From Proales similis (lineage: Eukaryota; Rotifera; Eurotatoria; Ploima; Proalidae), in contig JAGVRJ010000004.1 in the NCBI GenBank assembly GCA_019059635.1, forward strand, positions 1,922,001-1,986,000: DNA of 64,000 nt, read 5' to 3'. Numbering within the stretch: the stretch's first letter is position 1; every line of letters begins with the position of its first letter. Both the position numbers and the translations under genes were made by a program. Positions 41,500 through 53,501 of this stretch are shown piece by piece. The notes below the pieces were generated by a model. That model saw only the letters and a list, made by a program, of their open reading frames with translations, was not told the origin of the DNA and did not search any database.

Positions 41500-43488
41500 A
41501 TGAAAACGGCGCTATTCATATTTCCATTATTTGGCAGGATTTGGGCTATCGGCTGGCTCCTGTACAAAGGAGGCGCTAAAATGTATTTTCGCAATCAAGC
41601 AGACATTCAACTTCAGGGAATCGAAATCTTGGCCGATTCTGTCAACTCGTTGGCAGTTGAGCGATCTGCGCTAAGGAGTATAGATCCGATCTGCAAGCTT
41701 TACAATTTGACAGAACTCGAACTTTCAGGCAACCTTCTGGAATCGTTTGGCTGTCTGGGCGAACTGAAACGACTTGAAAAGTTGGATCTTCGATTGAATC
41801 GACTCGGAATGCGCAAATTCGAAATTGAAATTCCTGACTTGCCCAACCTTGTTTTCTTGAATTTAAATTACAACCATTTGGAGAGCATTCGATTGACGGC
41901 CGACTTACTTCATCTGAAAGAGTTGAGCGTGTCCAAGAACAGCTTGGAAAAGTTCGAACTTGGCCGGATCAAGTTGCCATCCATTGTGAATCTTAACGTT
42001 GATGGTAATAGGCTGAAGCAACTGGGCGACATTTGCCGGCTCCAATCTCTTCAAGTAGTCAATCTGAGATTCAACAATCTACGCGACTTGTCTTGCCTTT
42101 CGAATATGTCTTCACTGAAAGAGGTCAAGATCAGCGGCAATCCAGCTTGTCGACGAAATCTCACAATTGGCGACACTTTGGTTGGACTAGAAGCAGATCA
42201 AAGTGAAATAAGTTCTATCGAATGGCTAAAAAATATTCAAGAAATTCGATTAAGAAATAACAGAATAAGCAATGTTTCAGTTCTCAGGTCCTTAGACAGA
42301 CTTGAATCAATTTACTTGAATTTTAATCAAATCAGTCGGTTGGAGTCATTAAGCACTTTGAAAAGACTGAAGGTGCTTTATCTGGCCCACAACCGAATTG
42401 GCCGAATCGATTGGACTATCGACTTGCCTAAACTGACTAAACTGGACCTCTCATTCAATTTGCTCGAGTCTTTGCCTCTGCTTGGTGACTTGCGCGAGCT
42501 CAGCTGGCTCACGCTTATGGGAAATCGAATCAGAATTCTCGCCATCCAAGCGATGTTGCCTTCGCTTAGGGCCGCCGACTTCCGCCAGAACAACATTAGC
42601 CTCATTTCCGATCTGAGTGGTGCCACTTCTCTTTATGGCTTGTATTTAAGTGAAAATCAGATTCAAGACATAAGCCAGCTCTCAGAGCTTAAGCAACTAA
42701 AACTGGTGAATGTATCGTACAACTTCATAAAAAGCCTCAGACCTTTGCTGGGCCTCCCCCTATCTCGCTTGGAAGCAGCTCACAACCAAATCCGCTCCCT
42801 AACTGGCTGGTGCAATTCGGAGAGCATGAAGTATGCAATTCTGAGCTCCAATCTGATTGAGTCTGTCTCAAACTGCACTCTGCGAATGGAGAAGATTGAG
42901 ACCTTGGACTTGTCAGACAACAAATTGAAAACAATCCAATTTTGGCCTGGCAATTCCCAGCTTCAAAGTCTTTTTATTGAATCAAACGAACTTGAACAAA
43001 TCGAAGGTCTCAATCATCTGATCGGATTGAAGCGCTTGAACGTTGCCAGTAACAAACTTGCGGATCTGCGAGGGCTGAGTAAATTGCCTCGGCTTCGAGA
43101 GCTAGACGTCAGTCGCAATAATCTACAGAATATTTCAATTTTTAATGCTGCTCATCAGCTTGAAGAGATAAAGCTGCACGAAAATCCAGTTTGTGTGGCC
43201 AGCTCTCTAAGCAATCTGGTCAAACTAAAGCGTCTTGATCTGAGTCAACCCCAGCTACTGGCCGACTCGTGGTCACAGTTGCCACCATTGGAGAAGAGAG
43301 TAGCAAAGAGTTACAACGGCGTGCTCTTCTTCAGATCGCTGTTCATCGAGCTGCAAAACAGTGATGCACCTTGTTGGATGGTGATTGATGTGCTGCGGCA
43401 TGGCTACAGCATCAACCTAATGAGCGAATCTCAGCTCTCTCGGATTCTCGATCGGTGCAAAGCTTCTCTCCTTTTTTCAGAGTTTTGA
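41500..43488 (+). CDS. LRR-10 (copy B): secreted LRR protein, about 662 aa
   Basis: The predicted protein is identical to LRR-10 copy A. The frame is open from 41461, but the family-type start is Met at 41500 (MKTALFIFPLFGRIWA). The type 2 promoter module is retained at 41290-41359. The C-terminal domain with APCW and LDRCKASLLFSEF is intact. It is an apparently functional extra copy on the + strand. Confidence 0.88.
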   Translation: MKTALFIFPLFGRIWAIGWLLYKGGAKMYFRNQADIQLQGIEILADSVNSLAVERSALRSIDPICKLYNLTELELSGNLLESFGCLGELKRLEKLDLRLNRLGMRKFEIEIPDLPNLVFLNLNYNHLESIRLTADLLHLKELSVSKNSLEKFELGRIKLPSIVNLNVDGNRLKQLGDICRLQSLQVVNLRFNNLRDLSCLSNMSSLKEVKISGNPACRRNLTIGDTLVGLEADQSEISSIEWLKNIQEIRLRNNRISNVSVLRSLDRLESIYLNFNQISRLESLSTLKRLKVLYLAHNRIGRIDWTIDLPKLTKLDLSFNLLESLPLLGDLRELSWLTLMGNRIRILAIQAMLPSLRAADFRQNNISLISDLSGATSLYGLYLSENQIQDISQLSELKQLKLVNVSYNFIKSLRPLLGLPLSRLEAAHNQIRSLTGWCNSESMKYAILSSNLIESVSNCTLRMEKIETLDLSDNKLKTIQFWPGNSQLQSLFIESNELEQIEGLNHLIGLKRLNVASNKLADLRGLSKLPRLRELDVSRNNLQNISIFNAAHQLEEIKLHENPVCVASSLSNLVKLKRLDLSQPQLLADSWSQLPPLEKRVAKSYNGVLFFRSLFIELQNSDAPCWMVIDVLRHGYSINLMSESQLSRILDRCKASLLFSEF

Positions 43489-44097
43489 GTCTTTTTAGTC
43501 AAATCTAACCGAGCCAAACATATCATGTTCATGGCAATAAATACAATAAAAATAAAAATTCGTCTAATTTTGCAAGAATCTTTTGAACATTTTTCAAAAT
43601 CGACAAATGGCGCCAGGCAGGAATTTCTCTCCGAACCTCGATTCAATGTTCATTAGGCAACCGCTTCGTGATTTCCAGGCATCGTTCGAGCAATCGTTTT
43701 GACGCGATGGAAAATGCGCAGCTTGGTCGGGACTTGGATCAAAATTTTCAAAGTCATTTCGCACATGTTCACTTGGCAAATATCAATTCTCTGATGCAAT
43801 ATATGTTTGGACTAAAAGAAAAATTACCTGATGTCTGCTTGAAAAACAGAGCAGCTTCCGATCGCTTCTCAATCTGGCATGTAGGACTACAATTAGCCTT
43901 AGGAGAGCACGTTTCAAACTTTCATTTTTTTTCAGCTAATGGCCTTATTTTGAGCCTTTGAAACGTGTTGAGCTGTCTAACTCGTTCTCATTAAAATGAT
44001 CGACGGCAGTTGGAACTTTTTTCGCTTTTAATTAAAAAATCTACTGATTGCAAACCGAAAATCGACTTTTTATCTTGTAAATTTTTGGAAATACCGA

Positions 44098-44886
44098 ATG
44101 AAAACTCTGATTTTCATGTTGGGTCTGCTCAAAGGCTTATTGGCTATTGACTGGCTCCTCTACAATGGAAGGTCATATTTGAGCTTATATCAGGTCGCTG
44201 GTATCCGTCTGGATGGCATCCAAATCTTGGCCCATTCCCTGATTACGCTGTATGTTCAGAATTCTGCGCTGCGAAAAATCGATCCGATCTGCAAGCTTCA
44301 CAATTTGACAATACTCAATCTTAAAGGAAACCTGGTGGAATCATTTGGCTGCTTGACTAAACTAGACAAGTTAAAAAGGCTAAATCTTGAATCGAATCGA
44401 CTCGGAATGCGAGCGTTCGAGCTGGAAATTCCCGATTGGCCTCGTCTTGTCTACATGAACTTGGACACTAATCTTCTGCAGAAAATTCGATTCGCGAGTG
44501 ATTTGCCCTATATTCAACATCTGGCCATCCGAAAGAACGGAGTGGAAAAGTTTGAGCTAGGCCGGGCAAAATTAAATTCTCTTGTTAAAATCGAGCTTGA
44601 TGGTAATAGGCTGAAGCAACTGGGCGACATTTGCCGGCTCCAATCTCTTCAAGTAGTCAATCTGAGATTCAACAATCTACGCGACTTGTCTTGCCTTTCG
44701 AATATGTCTTTACTGAAAGAGGTCAAGATTCAAGCAGTCTGCAATGATTTTCTGTTTTGCTTATTTATTATTGAAGAATCAAACATGCATGATGTAGCTC
44801 TCAAAATTCTGGAGCTTCAAAATAAGCCGCTAAAGACGTGTGTGAGAATGAAAATTTTTCGGAGAAATCGTTTGAAATCAATTTAA
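44098..44886 (+). pseudogene. LRR-9 (copy B), truncated at the rearrangement junction
   Basis: Codons 1-210 are identical to LRR-9 (signal peptide through the repeat ending LLKEVKI). At 44729 the gene is cut and joined through an 18-nt filler to the LRR-8-type upstream region of copy C. The frame runs on for about 50 unrelated codons to a stop at 44886. The LRR remainder and the conserved C-terminal domain are missing, so a normal product is not expected. Confidence 0.85.
44730..44747. other. 18-nt filler at the copy B / copy C junction
   Basis: The sequence tcaagcagtctgcaatga lies between the last base matching arm A inverted (44729) and the first base matching arm A direct (44748). It matches neither parental flank. 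Short non-templated or multi-switch filler is typical of replication-based template-switch or end-joining junctions. Confidence 0.75.
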
Positions 44887-45133
44887 TTCAACTCATTATT
44901 TTACTCATCTTAAATCTTACAAAGTGCATCAACAGAATTGTCAGGTGCTTAGAGAAATCTCACTTCTCCGAAATTAATTATTTTCTCGCCTTTCACGTTC
45001 ACCTTTCTAAAATAGCCAAACGCTTACATGCTCCTGTCAAACGCACAAAAATCAGAAATAGGAATTATCACTTTAGACTGCCTGGTGAATGCAAGTCTAT
45101 TTCCTCTTTTAAAAAGGATGAAAAATTTTTCAA

Positions 45134-47116
45134 TTAGAGATTAAGCGGACATCGATCAAGAAGCAGAAAAAATTGCGACTCGCTCATCAGGTTTATGCTG
45201 TGGCTCCGCCGCAACATGTCAAACACCAAAGAACATGGCGCATCGTAGTTCTCTATTTCGATGAACAGGGACCGATAGAAGAATATGCCTTGGTAGCCTT
45301 TGACCACTCTCTTTTCCAATGCTGGCAGGTATTTCCACGAGTTGACCAAAAGCTGGCCCGGACCCAAATAAAGACGCTTCAGCTGAATAAGATTGTCAAG
45401 AGGAGTGTCCAGAATCAATGGATTGTTGCTCAGTTTTAGTTCCTCGAGTTCAGTAAGACGGTTGAAAATAGACGACTGTCGCAGATTGTTGTCGCTCACG
45501 TCCAAGGTTTGCAATCGAGTCAAATTTTGTATTCCGGACAGACGCGAAAGCTTGTTATCGGCCGCATTCAGCAGGTGCAAATTTTTCAAATGCTGCAGTC
45601 CTTCAATCTCATGCAGCTGGTTAGAATTGATAGTCAGACTCCAAAGATTAGAGTTCTCAGGCCAGAGTTGAATTGTTTTCAACCGATTGTTTGACAGGTC
45701 GAGAATATAAATGTCATTCATTCCTTGAAAACAGTTTGGAACAGACTCTATCTGATTTGAATGGAGAAAGAGATGCCTTAAGCTTTCTGAATGGCACAAA
45801 CCGCTCATTGATTTGATCTTGTTGCTAATAGCCCACAGCTCTGTTATTTGAAGATCTCGTAGAGGCTCAACACTCTCGATCAGGTTGTGCGATATTTCCA
45901 GCATGCTCAGACTTGTGAGCCGAGACAGCTCGCTGATGTTCTCTATTTGATTCTCATTCAGATTCTGATAAACTAGAGAGCTGGCACCGCTCAAATCAGG
46001 AATTCGACTTATGTTGTTGCTCTGTAAGTTGATAAATGACAGCGATGAAAGTGATCCTTCCAGCTGCAGAATCCGTAATCGATTTCCCTGAAGAAGAAGC
46101 CAGTATAGCTTCGGCATATTGGCGAATTTGGGCATTTGATCTAGCAAATTGAATGAAAGATCCAATCTAAAGAGCTCTGGTAGATCAATGGTCCGTTGAA
46201 CTCGTTCAATTCGGTTCTGGCCCAGATCAACTATTTCCAAGCTTGTCAGCGAGTTAAGCGAGTCCAATACGCTTATTTGATTAAAAGCCAAATAAATATA
46301 CTTGAGTTGGCCAAGACGGCTCAGCACAGACACGTCTGTTATCTGATTTCTACTCAGTTCAATGCTTTCAATTGTGCCAAAAGTTTGCAGCCATTCAATA
46401 GAACTGATTTCACTTTGACCTGCGTCAAGCTTGACTAAACGACTGCTGATTGTGAGATTTCCTCGACAAGCTGGATTGCCGCTGATCTTGACCTCTTTCA
46501 GTAAAGACATATTCGAAAGGCAAGACAAGTCGCGTAGATTGTTGAATCTCAGATTGACTACTTGAAGAGATTGGAGCCGGCAAATGTCGCCCAGTTGCTT
46601 CAGCCTATTACCATCAAGCTCGATTTTAACAAGAGAATTTAATTTTGCCCGGCCTAGCTCAAACTTTTCCACTCCGTTCTTTCGGATGGCCAGATGTTGA
46701 ATATAGGGCAAATCACTCGCGAATCGAATTTTCTGCAGAAGATTAGTGTCCAAGTTCATGTAGACAAGACGAGGCCAATCGGGAATTTCCAGCTCGAACG
46801 CTCGCATTCCGAGTCGATTCGATTCAAGATTTAGCCTTTTTAACTTGTCTAGTTTAGTCAAGCAGCCAAATGATTCCACCAGGTTTCCTTTAAGATTGAG
46901 TATTGTCAAATTGTGAAGCTTGCAGATCGGATCGATTTTTCGCAGCGCAGAATTCTGAACATACAGCGTAATCAGGGAATGGGCCAAGATTTGGATGCCA
47001 TCCAGACGGATACCAGCGACCTGATATAAGCTCAAATATGACCTTCCATTGTAGAGGAGCCAGTCAATAGCCAATAAGCCTTTGAGCAGACCCAACATGA
47101 AAATCAGAGTTTTCAT
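45134..47116 (-). CDS. LRR-9 (copy C): secreted LRR protein, 660 aa
   Basis: The predicted protein is identical to LRR-9 copy A, with signal peptide, about 22 LRRs and C-terminal domain ending LDRCPLNL. The type 1 promoter module is retained at 47301-47462. It lies tail-to-tail with the truncated copy B version, which ends a few hundred bases to its left. It is an apparently intact extra copy. Confidence 0.88.
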   Translation of the reverse strand: MKTLIFMLGLLKGLLAIDWLLYNGRSYLSLYQVAGIRLDGIQILAHSLITLYVQNSALRKIDPICKLHNLTILNLKGNLVESFGCLTKLDKLKRLNLESNRLGMRAFELEIPDWPRLVYMNLDTNLLQKIRFASDLPYIQHLAIRKNGVEKFELGRAKLNSLVKIELDGNRLKQLGDICRLQSLQVVNLRFNNLRDLSCLSNMSLLKEVKISGNPACRGNLTISSRLVKLDAGQSEISSIEWLQTFGTIESIELSRNQITDVSVLSRLGQLKYIYLAFNQISVLDSLNSLTSLEIVDLGQNRIERVQRTIDLPELFRLDLSFNLLDQMPKFANMPKLYWLLLQGNRLRILQLEGSLSSLSFINLQSNNISRIPDLSGASSLVYQNLNENQIENISELSRLTSLSMLEISHNLIESVEPLRDLQITELWAISNKIKSMSGLCHSESLRHLFLHSNQIESVPNCFQGMNDIYILDLSNNRLKTIQLWPENSNLWSLTINSNQLHEIEGLQHLKNLHLLNAADNKLSRLSGIQNLTRLQTLDVSDNNLRQSSIFNRLTELEELKLSNNPLILDTPLDNLIQLKRLYLGPGQLLVNSWKYLPALEKRVVKGYQGIFFYRSLFIEIENYDAPCSLVFDMLRRSHSINLMSESQFFLLLDRCPLNL

Positions 47117-47725
47117 TCGGTATTTCCAAAAATTTACAAGATAAAAAGTCGATTTTCGGTTTGCAATCAGTAGATTTTTTAATTAAAAGCGAAAAAAGTT
47201 CCAACTGCCGTCGATCATTTTAATGAGAACGAGTTAGACAGCTCAACACGTTTCAAAGGCTCAAAATAAGGCCATTAGCTGAAAAAAAATGAAAGTTTGA
47301 AACGTGCTCTCCTAAGGCTAATTGTAGTCCTACATGCCAGATTGAGAAGCGATCGGAAGCTGCTCTGTTTTTCAAGCAGACATCAGGTAATTTTTCTTTT
47401 AGTCCAAACATATATTGCATCAGAGAATTGATATTTGCCAAGTGAACATGTGCGAAATGACTTTGAAAATTTTGATCCAAGTCCCGACCAAGCTGCGCAT
47501 TTTCCATCGCGTCAAAACGATTGCTCGAACGATGCCTGGAAATCACGAAGCGGTTGCCTAATGAACATTGAATCGAGGTTCGGAGAGAAATTCCTGCCTG
47601 GCGCCATTTGTCGATTTTGAAAAATGTTCAAAAGATTCTTGCAAAATTAGACGAATTTTTATTTTTATTGTATTTATTGCCATGAACATGATATGTTTGG
47701 CTCGGTTAGATTTGACTAAAAAGAC

Positions 47726-49713
47726 TCAAAACTCTGAAAAAAGGAGAGAAGCTTTGCACCGATCGAGAATCCGAGAGAGCTGAGATTCGCTCATTAGGTT
47801 GATGCTGTAGCCATGCCGCAGCACATCAATCACCATCCAACAAGGTGCATCACTGTTTTGCAGCTCGATGAACAGCGATCTGAAGAAGAGCACGCCGTTG
47901 TAACTCTTTGCTACTCTCTTCTCCAATGGTGGCAACTGTGACCACGAGTCGGCCAGTAGCTGGGGTTGACTCAGATCAAGACGCTTTAGTTTGACCAGAT
48001 TGCTTAGAGAGCTGGCCACACAAACTGGATTTCGTGCAGCTTTATCTCTTCAAGCTGATGAGCAGCATTAAAAATTGAAATATTCTGTAGATTATTGCGA
48101 CTGACGTCTAGCTCTCGAAGCCGAGGCAATTTACTCAGCCCTCGCAGATCCGCAAGTTTGTTACTGGCAACGTTCAAGCGCTTCAATCCGATCAGATGAT
48201 TGAGACCTTCGATTTGTTCAAGTTCGTTTGATTCAATAAAAAGACTTTGAAGCTGGGAATTGCCAGGCCAAAATTGGATTGTTTTCAATTTGTTGTCTGA
48301 CAAGTCCAAGGTCTCAATCTTCTCCATTCGCAGAGTGCAGTTTGAGACAGACTCAATCAGATTGGAGCTCAGAATTGCATACTTCATGCTCTCCGAATTG
48401 CACCAGCCAGTTAGGGAGCGGATTTGGTTGTGAGCTGCTTCCAAGCGAGATAGGGGGAGGCCCAGCAAAGGTCTGAGGCTTTTTATGAAGTTGTACGATA
48501 CATTCACCAGTTTTAGTTGCTTAAGCTCTGAGAGCTGGCTTATGTCTTGAATCTGATTTTCACTTAAATACAAGCCATAAAGAGAAGTGGCACCACTCAG
48601 ATCGGAAATGAGGCTAATGTTGTTCTGGCGGAAGTCGGCGGCCCTAAGCGAAGGCAACATCGCTTGGATGGCGAGAATTCTGATTCGATTTCCCATAAGC
48701 GTGAGCCAGCTGAGCTCGCGCAAGTCACCAAGCAGAGGCAAAGACTCGAGCAAATTGAATGAGAGGTCCAGTTTAGTCAGTTTAGGCAAGTCGATAGTCC
48801 AATCGATTCGGCCAATTCGGTTGTGGGCCAGATAAAGCACCTTCAGTCTTTTCAAAGTGCTTAATGACTCCAACCGACTGATTTGATTAAAATTCAAGTA
48901 AATTGATTCAAGTCTGTCTAAGGACCTGAGAACTGAAACATTGCTTATTCTGTTATTTCTTAATCGAATTTCTTGAATATTTTTTAGCCATTCGATAGAA
49001 CTTATTTCACTTTGATCTGCTTCTAGTCCAACCAAAGTGTCGCCAATTGTGAGATTTCGTCGACAAGCTGGATTGCCGCTGATCTTGACCTCTTTCAGTG
49101 AAGACATATTCGAAAGGCAAGACAAGTCGCGTAGATTGTTGAATCTCAGATTGACTACTTGAAGAGATTGGAGCCGGCAAATGTCGCCCAGTTGCTTCAG
49201 CCTATTACCATCAACGTTAAGATTCACAATGGATGGCAACTTGATCCGGCCAAGTTCGAACTTTTCCAAGCTGTTCTTGGACACGCTCAACTCTTTCAGA
49301 TGAAGTAAGTCGGCCGTCAATCGAATGCTCTCCAAATGGTTGTAATTTAAATTCAAGAAAACAAGGTTGGGCAAGTCAGGAATTTCAATTTCGAATTTGC
49401 GCATTCCGAGTCGATTCAATCGAAGATCCAACTTTTCAAGTCGTTTCAGTTCGCCCAGACAGCCAAACGATTCCAGAAGGTTGCCTGAAAGTTCGAGTTC
49501 TGTCAAATTGTAAAGCTTGCAGATCGGATCTATACTCCTTAGCGCAGATCGCTCAACTGCCAACGAGTTGACAGAATCGGCCAAGATTTCGATTCCCTGA
49601 AGTTGAATGTCTGCTTGATTGCGAAAATACATTTTAGCGCCTCCTTTGTACAGGAGCCAGCCGATAGCCCAAATCCTGCCAAATAATGGAAATATGAATA
49701 GCGCCGTTTTCAT
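47726..49713 (-). pseudogene. LRR-10 (copy C), 1-nt frameshift
   Basis: Identical to LRR-10 from the start (Met at 49713; open from 49752) until the codons for LHENPV. There a T/A-run one base shorter near 48033 shifts the frame to LHEIQFVWPAL and a stop at 48004. The rest of the gene (47726-48030) is intact in the next frame and encodes the whole C-terminal domain. The change is a single homopolymer base in an otherwise perfect copy, so it may be a sequencing error rather than a true inactivation. Confidence 0.8.
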
Positions 49714-50268
49714 CCTTAAATTATCAAGAATGTTTGGAATTAGCGATTGCAAGAATTGCGGAAAATCTCAGTTAATTGAATTTACATGTTCCACAAGTTT
49801 TTTTCGTCGAGTTCAATAAGAGCTTCAACAAGTGCTCTTTTCATATGGCAGGAACAGGCACGCCTTCTCTGCTCTGCTCATTTCTTATTAAACAACTAAA
49901 CGTGCATGATGCAGTTCCCTAAATTACCGAGCATTTCCATTATATTCGCATCTGAAAATGAATATTTCCCTATTTTAAATCTCAGACAAAGTCAACTCAT
50001 TTCTTCTCAAATCAATATTTCTGTAGCTTTTAAACCTAAACTTGTCGTCCTTCATCATTCCAAAAGCATGCACGGCTATAAATGTTGTAAAGACAGCCAC
50101 AGCGCTCCCCCTTAACTTTTTTATTTCGGCTTAAAATTCTTTAATATAAAATAGGGACGTGCTTTTGGGGAGAAGACATATTTTGTTTCATTTCGAGTGG
50201 ATTTTGTGAAATGAATCTTTTACTGCTTTCAATCAGGATACTTAACATGATTATCAAAAGAAACGCTT

Positions 50269-52308
50269 TTAATTTTTCTTAATAGAGATATGGTAAAAGT
50301 GGACTAGAGAGAAAGTGGGCATTTGTGGACAGTCTGCAAAAAACTGAGACTCGCTCATCAAATTGATGCAGTAGCCTCGACGCAACATGTCAATCACCAT
50401 CGAACAAGGCAGATGGTTGTTCTCTATTTGAATGAACAGGGACCGATAGAAGAATATGCCTTTGTAGCCTTTGACCACTCTCTTTTCCAATGCTGGCAGG
50501 TGTTTCCACGAGTTGACCAAAAGCTGGCCCGGACCCAAATAAAGACGCTTCAGCTGAATAAGATTGTCAAGAGGAGTGTCCAGAATCAATGGATTGTTGC
50601 TCAGTTTTAGTTCCTCGAGTTCAGTAAGACGGTTGAAAATAGACGACTGTCGCAGATTGTTGTCGCTCACGTCCAAGGTTTGCAATCGAGTCAAATTTTG
50701 TATTCCGGAAAGATGCGAAAGCTTGTTATCAGTAGCATTCAGCAGCCGCAAATTTTTCAAATGCTGCAGTCCTTCAATCTCATTCAGCTGGTTAGAATTG
50801 ATAGTCAGACTCCAAAGATTAGAGTTCTCAGGCCAGAGTTGAATTGTTTTCAACCGATTGTTTGACAGGTGCAGACTATTAATTTCATTCATTCCTTGAA
50901 TACAGCTCGCAACTGACTCGATCTGATTTGAATCGAGAAATAGACTAATTAGGTTTTCTGAATGGCACACACCGCTCATTGATTTGATCTTGTTTTGATT
51001 GGCAGACAAGTATGTAAAATTAAGATCCCGAAGAGGCTCTAGACTCTCGATCAGATTGTGCGACAAATCCAGCATGTCGATACTTTTGAGCCTAGACAAT
51101 TCGCTGATGTCCTCTATTTGATTTTGATTTAGATTGAGATAAACCAGAGAGCCGGCGCCGCTCAGATCTAAAATTTGACTTAAATTGTTGCTTTGTAAGC
51201 TGATATACGACAGCGATGGCAGTGATCCTTCAAGGCGCAAAATCCGTATTCGATTACCCTGAAGTAAGAGCCAGTTAAGCTTGGGCATTTCTGCGAATTT
51301 GGGCATTTCATCGAGCAAATTAAACGATAGATCCAATCTAAAGAGCTCTGGTAGATCAATTTTCCATTCAATTCGCTCAATTTGATTGTGAGCCAGACTT
51401 AGTGTCTGCAGGCTAGTCAAGGAGCTCAACGAGTCCAAAATGCTTATTTGATTAAAATTCAGAGAGAGGTGCATGAGCCTGGCCAGATTATTCAGCACTG
51501 ACACATTTCTTATTCGGTTATGCTTCAGTTCAATTCGTTCAATTCTGTCGTATGCTCGAAGCCATTCAATAGATTCAATTTCACATTTATCGAGTTCTAA
51601 CTCGATTACACTCTTGTTTATCGTGAGATTTGCACTGCCAACTTGGTTGCCACCGATATCGACCTCTTGCAAAGACTGCATTGTCGAAAGGCATGAAAAG
51701 TCACTGATATAATTGGATGCGGTATTAATCACTTGAAGAGACTCGAGCTGGCAAATATTGCCGATTTCTCTTAGTCGATTACCATCAATACTGAGCCGAA
51801 CAAGCGATGGTAGAGTTTTCTCGCCAAGTTCAAAAGTTTCCAGCCTGTTTCTGCGTATGCTCAACTGTTCTAGATGTTGTAATTCGCATCTGAATCGAAT
51901 ACTCTGCAGTCGATTGCTGTCCAAGTTCAGGTATGCAAGCTTGGGCAAATCAGGAATTTCAATTTCGAATTTGCGCATTCCCAGTCGATTCGATTGAAGA
52001 TTCAAGTGTTGAAGCTGTTTCAGTTGACTCATACAGCCAAAAGATTCAACGAGGTTTTCTGAAAGATCGAGTCTTGTCAAATTGTAAAGCTTGCAAATCG
52101 GATCGATGTTCCGAAGCGCCGATCGTTCGATTCTCAACAAGTTGAGAGAATCGGCCAGCATTTCGATGCCTTGGAGATGAATGTTGACACGGCCATTTGA
52201 ATCAAGTTTAGAATCGTCTTTAAAGAGGAGCCAGTCAATAGCCCGCAAGCTATTGAACAAGTTCAATAAAATGACTAATGTTTTTATTTCAACAATGTTG
52301 ATTTTCAT
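50269..52308 (-). CDS. LRR-11 (copy C), altered C terminus by 1-nt insertion
   Basis: Identical to LRR-11 for about 655 codons. One extra base in the A-run near 50340 then changes SQFLQTVHKCPLSL to SQFFADCPQMPTF plus about 15 further residues, giving 679 aa. The final conserved Cys context (HKCP) is lost from the normal frame, although a Cys is kept by chance. As with LRR-10 copy C this is a homopolymer change, so an error in the sequence is as likely as a mutation. Confidence 0.75.
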   Translation of the reverse strand: MKINIVEIKTLVILLNLFNSLRAIDWLLFKDDSKLDSNGRVNIHLQGIEMLADSLNLLRIERSALRNIDPICKLYNLTRLDLSENLVESFGCMSQLKQLQHLNLQSNRLGMRKFEIEIPDLPKLAYLNLDSNRLQSIRFRCELQHLEQLSIRRNRLETFELGEKTLPSLVRLSIDGNRLREIGNICQLESLQVINTASNYISDFSCLSTMQSLQEVDIGGNQVGSANLTINKSVIELELDKCEIESIEWLRAYDRIERIELKHNRIRNVSVLNNLARLMHLSLNFNQISILDSLSSLTSLQTLSLAHNQIERIEWKIDLPELFRLDLSFNLLDEMPKFAEMPKLNWLLLQGNRIRILRLEGSLPSLSYISLQSNNLSQILDLSGAGSLVYLNLNQNQIEDISELSRLKSIDMLDLSHNLIESLEPLRDLNFTYLSANQNKIKSMSGVCHSENLISLFLDSNQIESVASCIQGMNEINSLHLSNNRLKTIQLWPENSNLWSLTINSNQLNEIEGLQHLKNLRLLNATDNKLSHLSGIQNLTRLQTLDVSDNNLRQSSIFNRLTELEELKLSNNPLILDTPLDNLIQLKRLYLGPGQLLVNSWKHLPALEKRVVKGYKGIFFYRSLFIQIENNHLPCSMVIDMLRRGYCINLMSESQFFADCPQMPTFSLVHFYHISIKKN

Positions 52309-52773
52309 TTTTTTTTATGGCAAACCAACAAATTTGATCTAAATCGCTAACTAAGGCACCACTTCCAAAGTCAATTAGCGAAGTGAAAGCAAGATTGGCA
52401 ACGTGTTTTTGTCAGGCTAGGCTCGGATCCTAGAAAGTTGGTCCTATTTGCCAGATTGGTTCGTGATCGCAAGTTAAGATGAAAGTCGCTGAGTTGTTCA
52501 AACCTACACGAGCTAGCATGGCTTCTCTCCCAAGCAGATATTTGAACAGACACTTGATCTTGGCCAAGCGAATATTTGCGCGAAATGTCTTTTAACATCA
52601 GCAAGCTTCTGACTGAATCCATTTGGTCTCGAGGTGTTATTTGCCACGTCTGCTTTCTGACTTTCGCTTTAAAGCACAACGCAGTGCATTTTCTGTCGCG
52701 CAACAACGTTTGCTTTGTCCGTGCGTTCGATTGATATGGAAATCTGAAAGTGATTGCTTGCCCTTTTGGTTAG

Positions 52774-53040
52774 TTTTATGAGCCAGATTTCAGACCAAAA
52801 TTCAACGTTTTTAAGGTCTAAATAAGAGACTTTTTTCATCCTGAATTGGAGAATTTCTATTCCGAACGAGCGCAATCCGACTCCATTTGATTAAATGTAT
52901 TCACATCCAAGTTATTTCAGACCGTGCAAGCCACTAAATGTTTCGACAAGGTTATTCATGTCAAAATGTGATGGTCACAAACCGAAACTAAGCACGAATG
53001 GCTGTATTTTCAAGTAGTTGAAAGAGTGACTTCCATTCCT
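52774..53040 (-). pseudogene. Decayed LRR gene fragment (copy C)
   Basis: Direct copy of the relic at 36657-36923, with the same stops and the same readable remnants (NLVETFSGLHGLK; GLRSFGIEIL). Confidence 0.6.
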
Positions 53041-53416
53041 TCGATAAGTTAAATTACAAGCTTGCCTGCTGTAGGCCTGAGCCTGTTGCTCACAAAGTTG
53101 AACACTTTAATAAAAGACTGATTTTTAATAAAAGGAGTTAGTTTCCAATTCCAAAGTCTCAATTGGCTTTTTCAAACTGTTCGATTGTCTTCCGGCCTCT
53201 TTATTAGCTCATATCTATGAAAATGGTCATAAGAGCCTGTTTGGCCTATTTGATCAGGCAAATAATTAAATGAGAGAGTGGGAAATGAAGAATGCCACGG
53301 CAACGAGAATCGATAATCTTTATATTGAAAAGCTTCAGTCAAGGCGCAGCACAGTTGCCATTTTGTTGGAGAGTAGAGAAATATTAATTTGAGAAAGGGA
53401 AACAGTCAGAAAAGAC

Positions 53417-53501
53417 ATGGCAGCGTTCAGAGTGTGGCCACTCGCTCTGTGGCTTTTGACTGCGATTTCATTCCTCTCTTCAATCACTGAGCCATCCGCA
53501 G
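53417..53501 (+). other. Orphan signal-peptide first exon (copy C)
   Basis: Direct copy of 37300-37384. Its donor (gtatttcac) is immediately followed by the fold-back and the 3'-truncated LRR-12, so no downstream exon of the same gene is possible here. Confidence 0.45.

Larger units (their letters stand above)
37697..44729. repeat. Copy B, inverted arm of palindrome 1
   Basis: Reverse complement of 30368-37400 without a detected difference. The inner edge is exact at cttgaatgtgaaatacctgc (37697-37716). The outer edge cuts LRR-9 and is followed by an 18-nt filler (44730-44747) and copy C. Confidence 0.95.
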
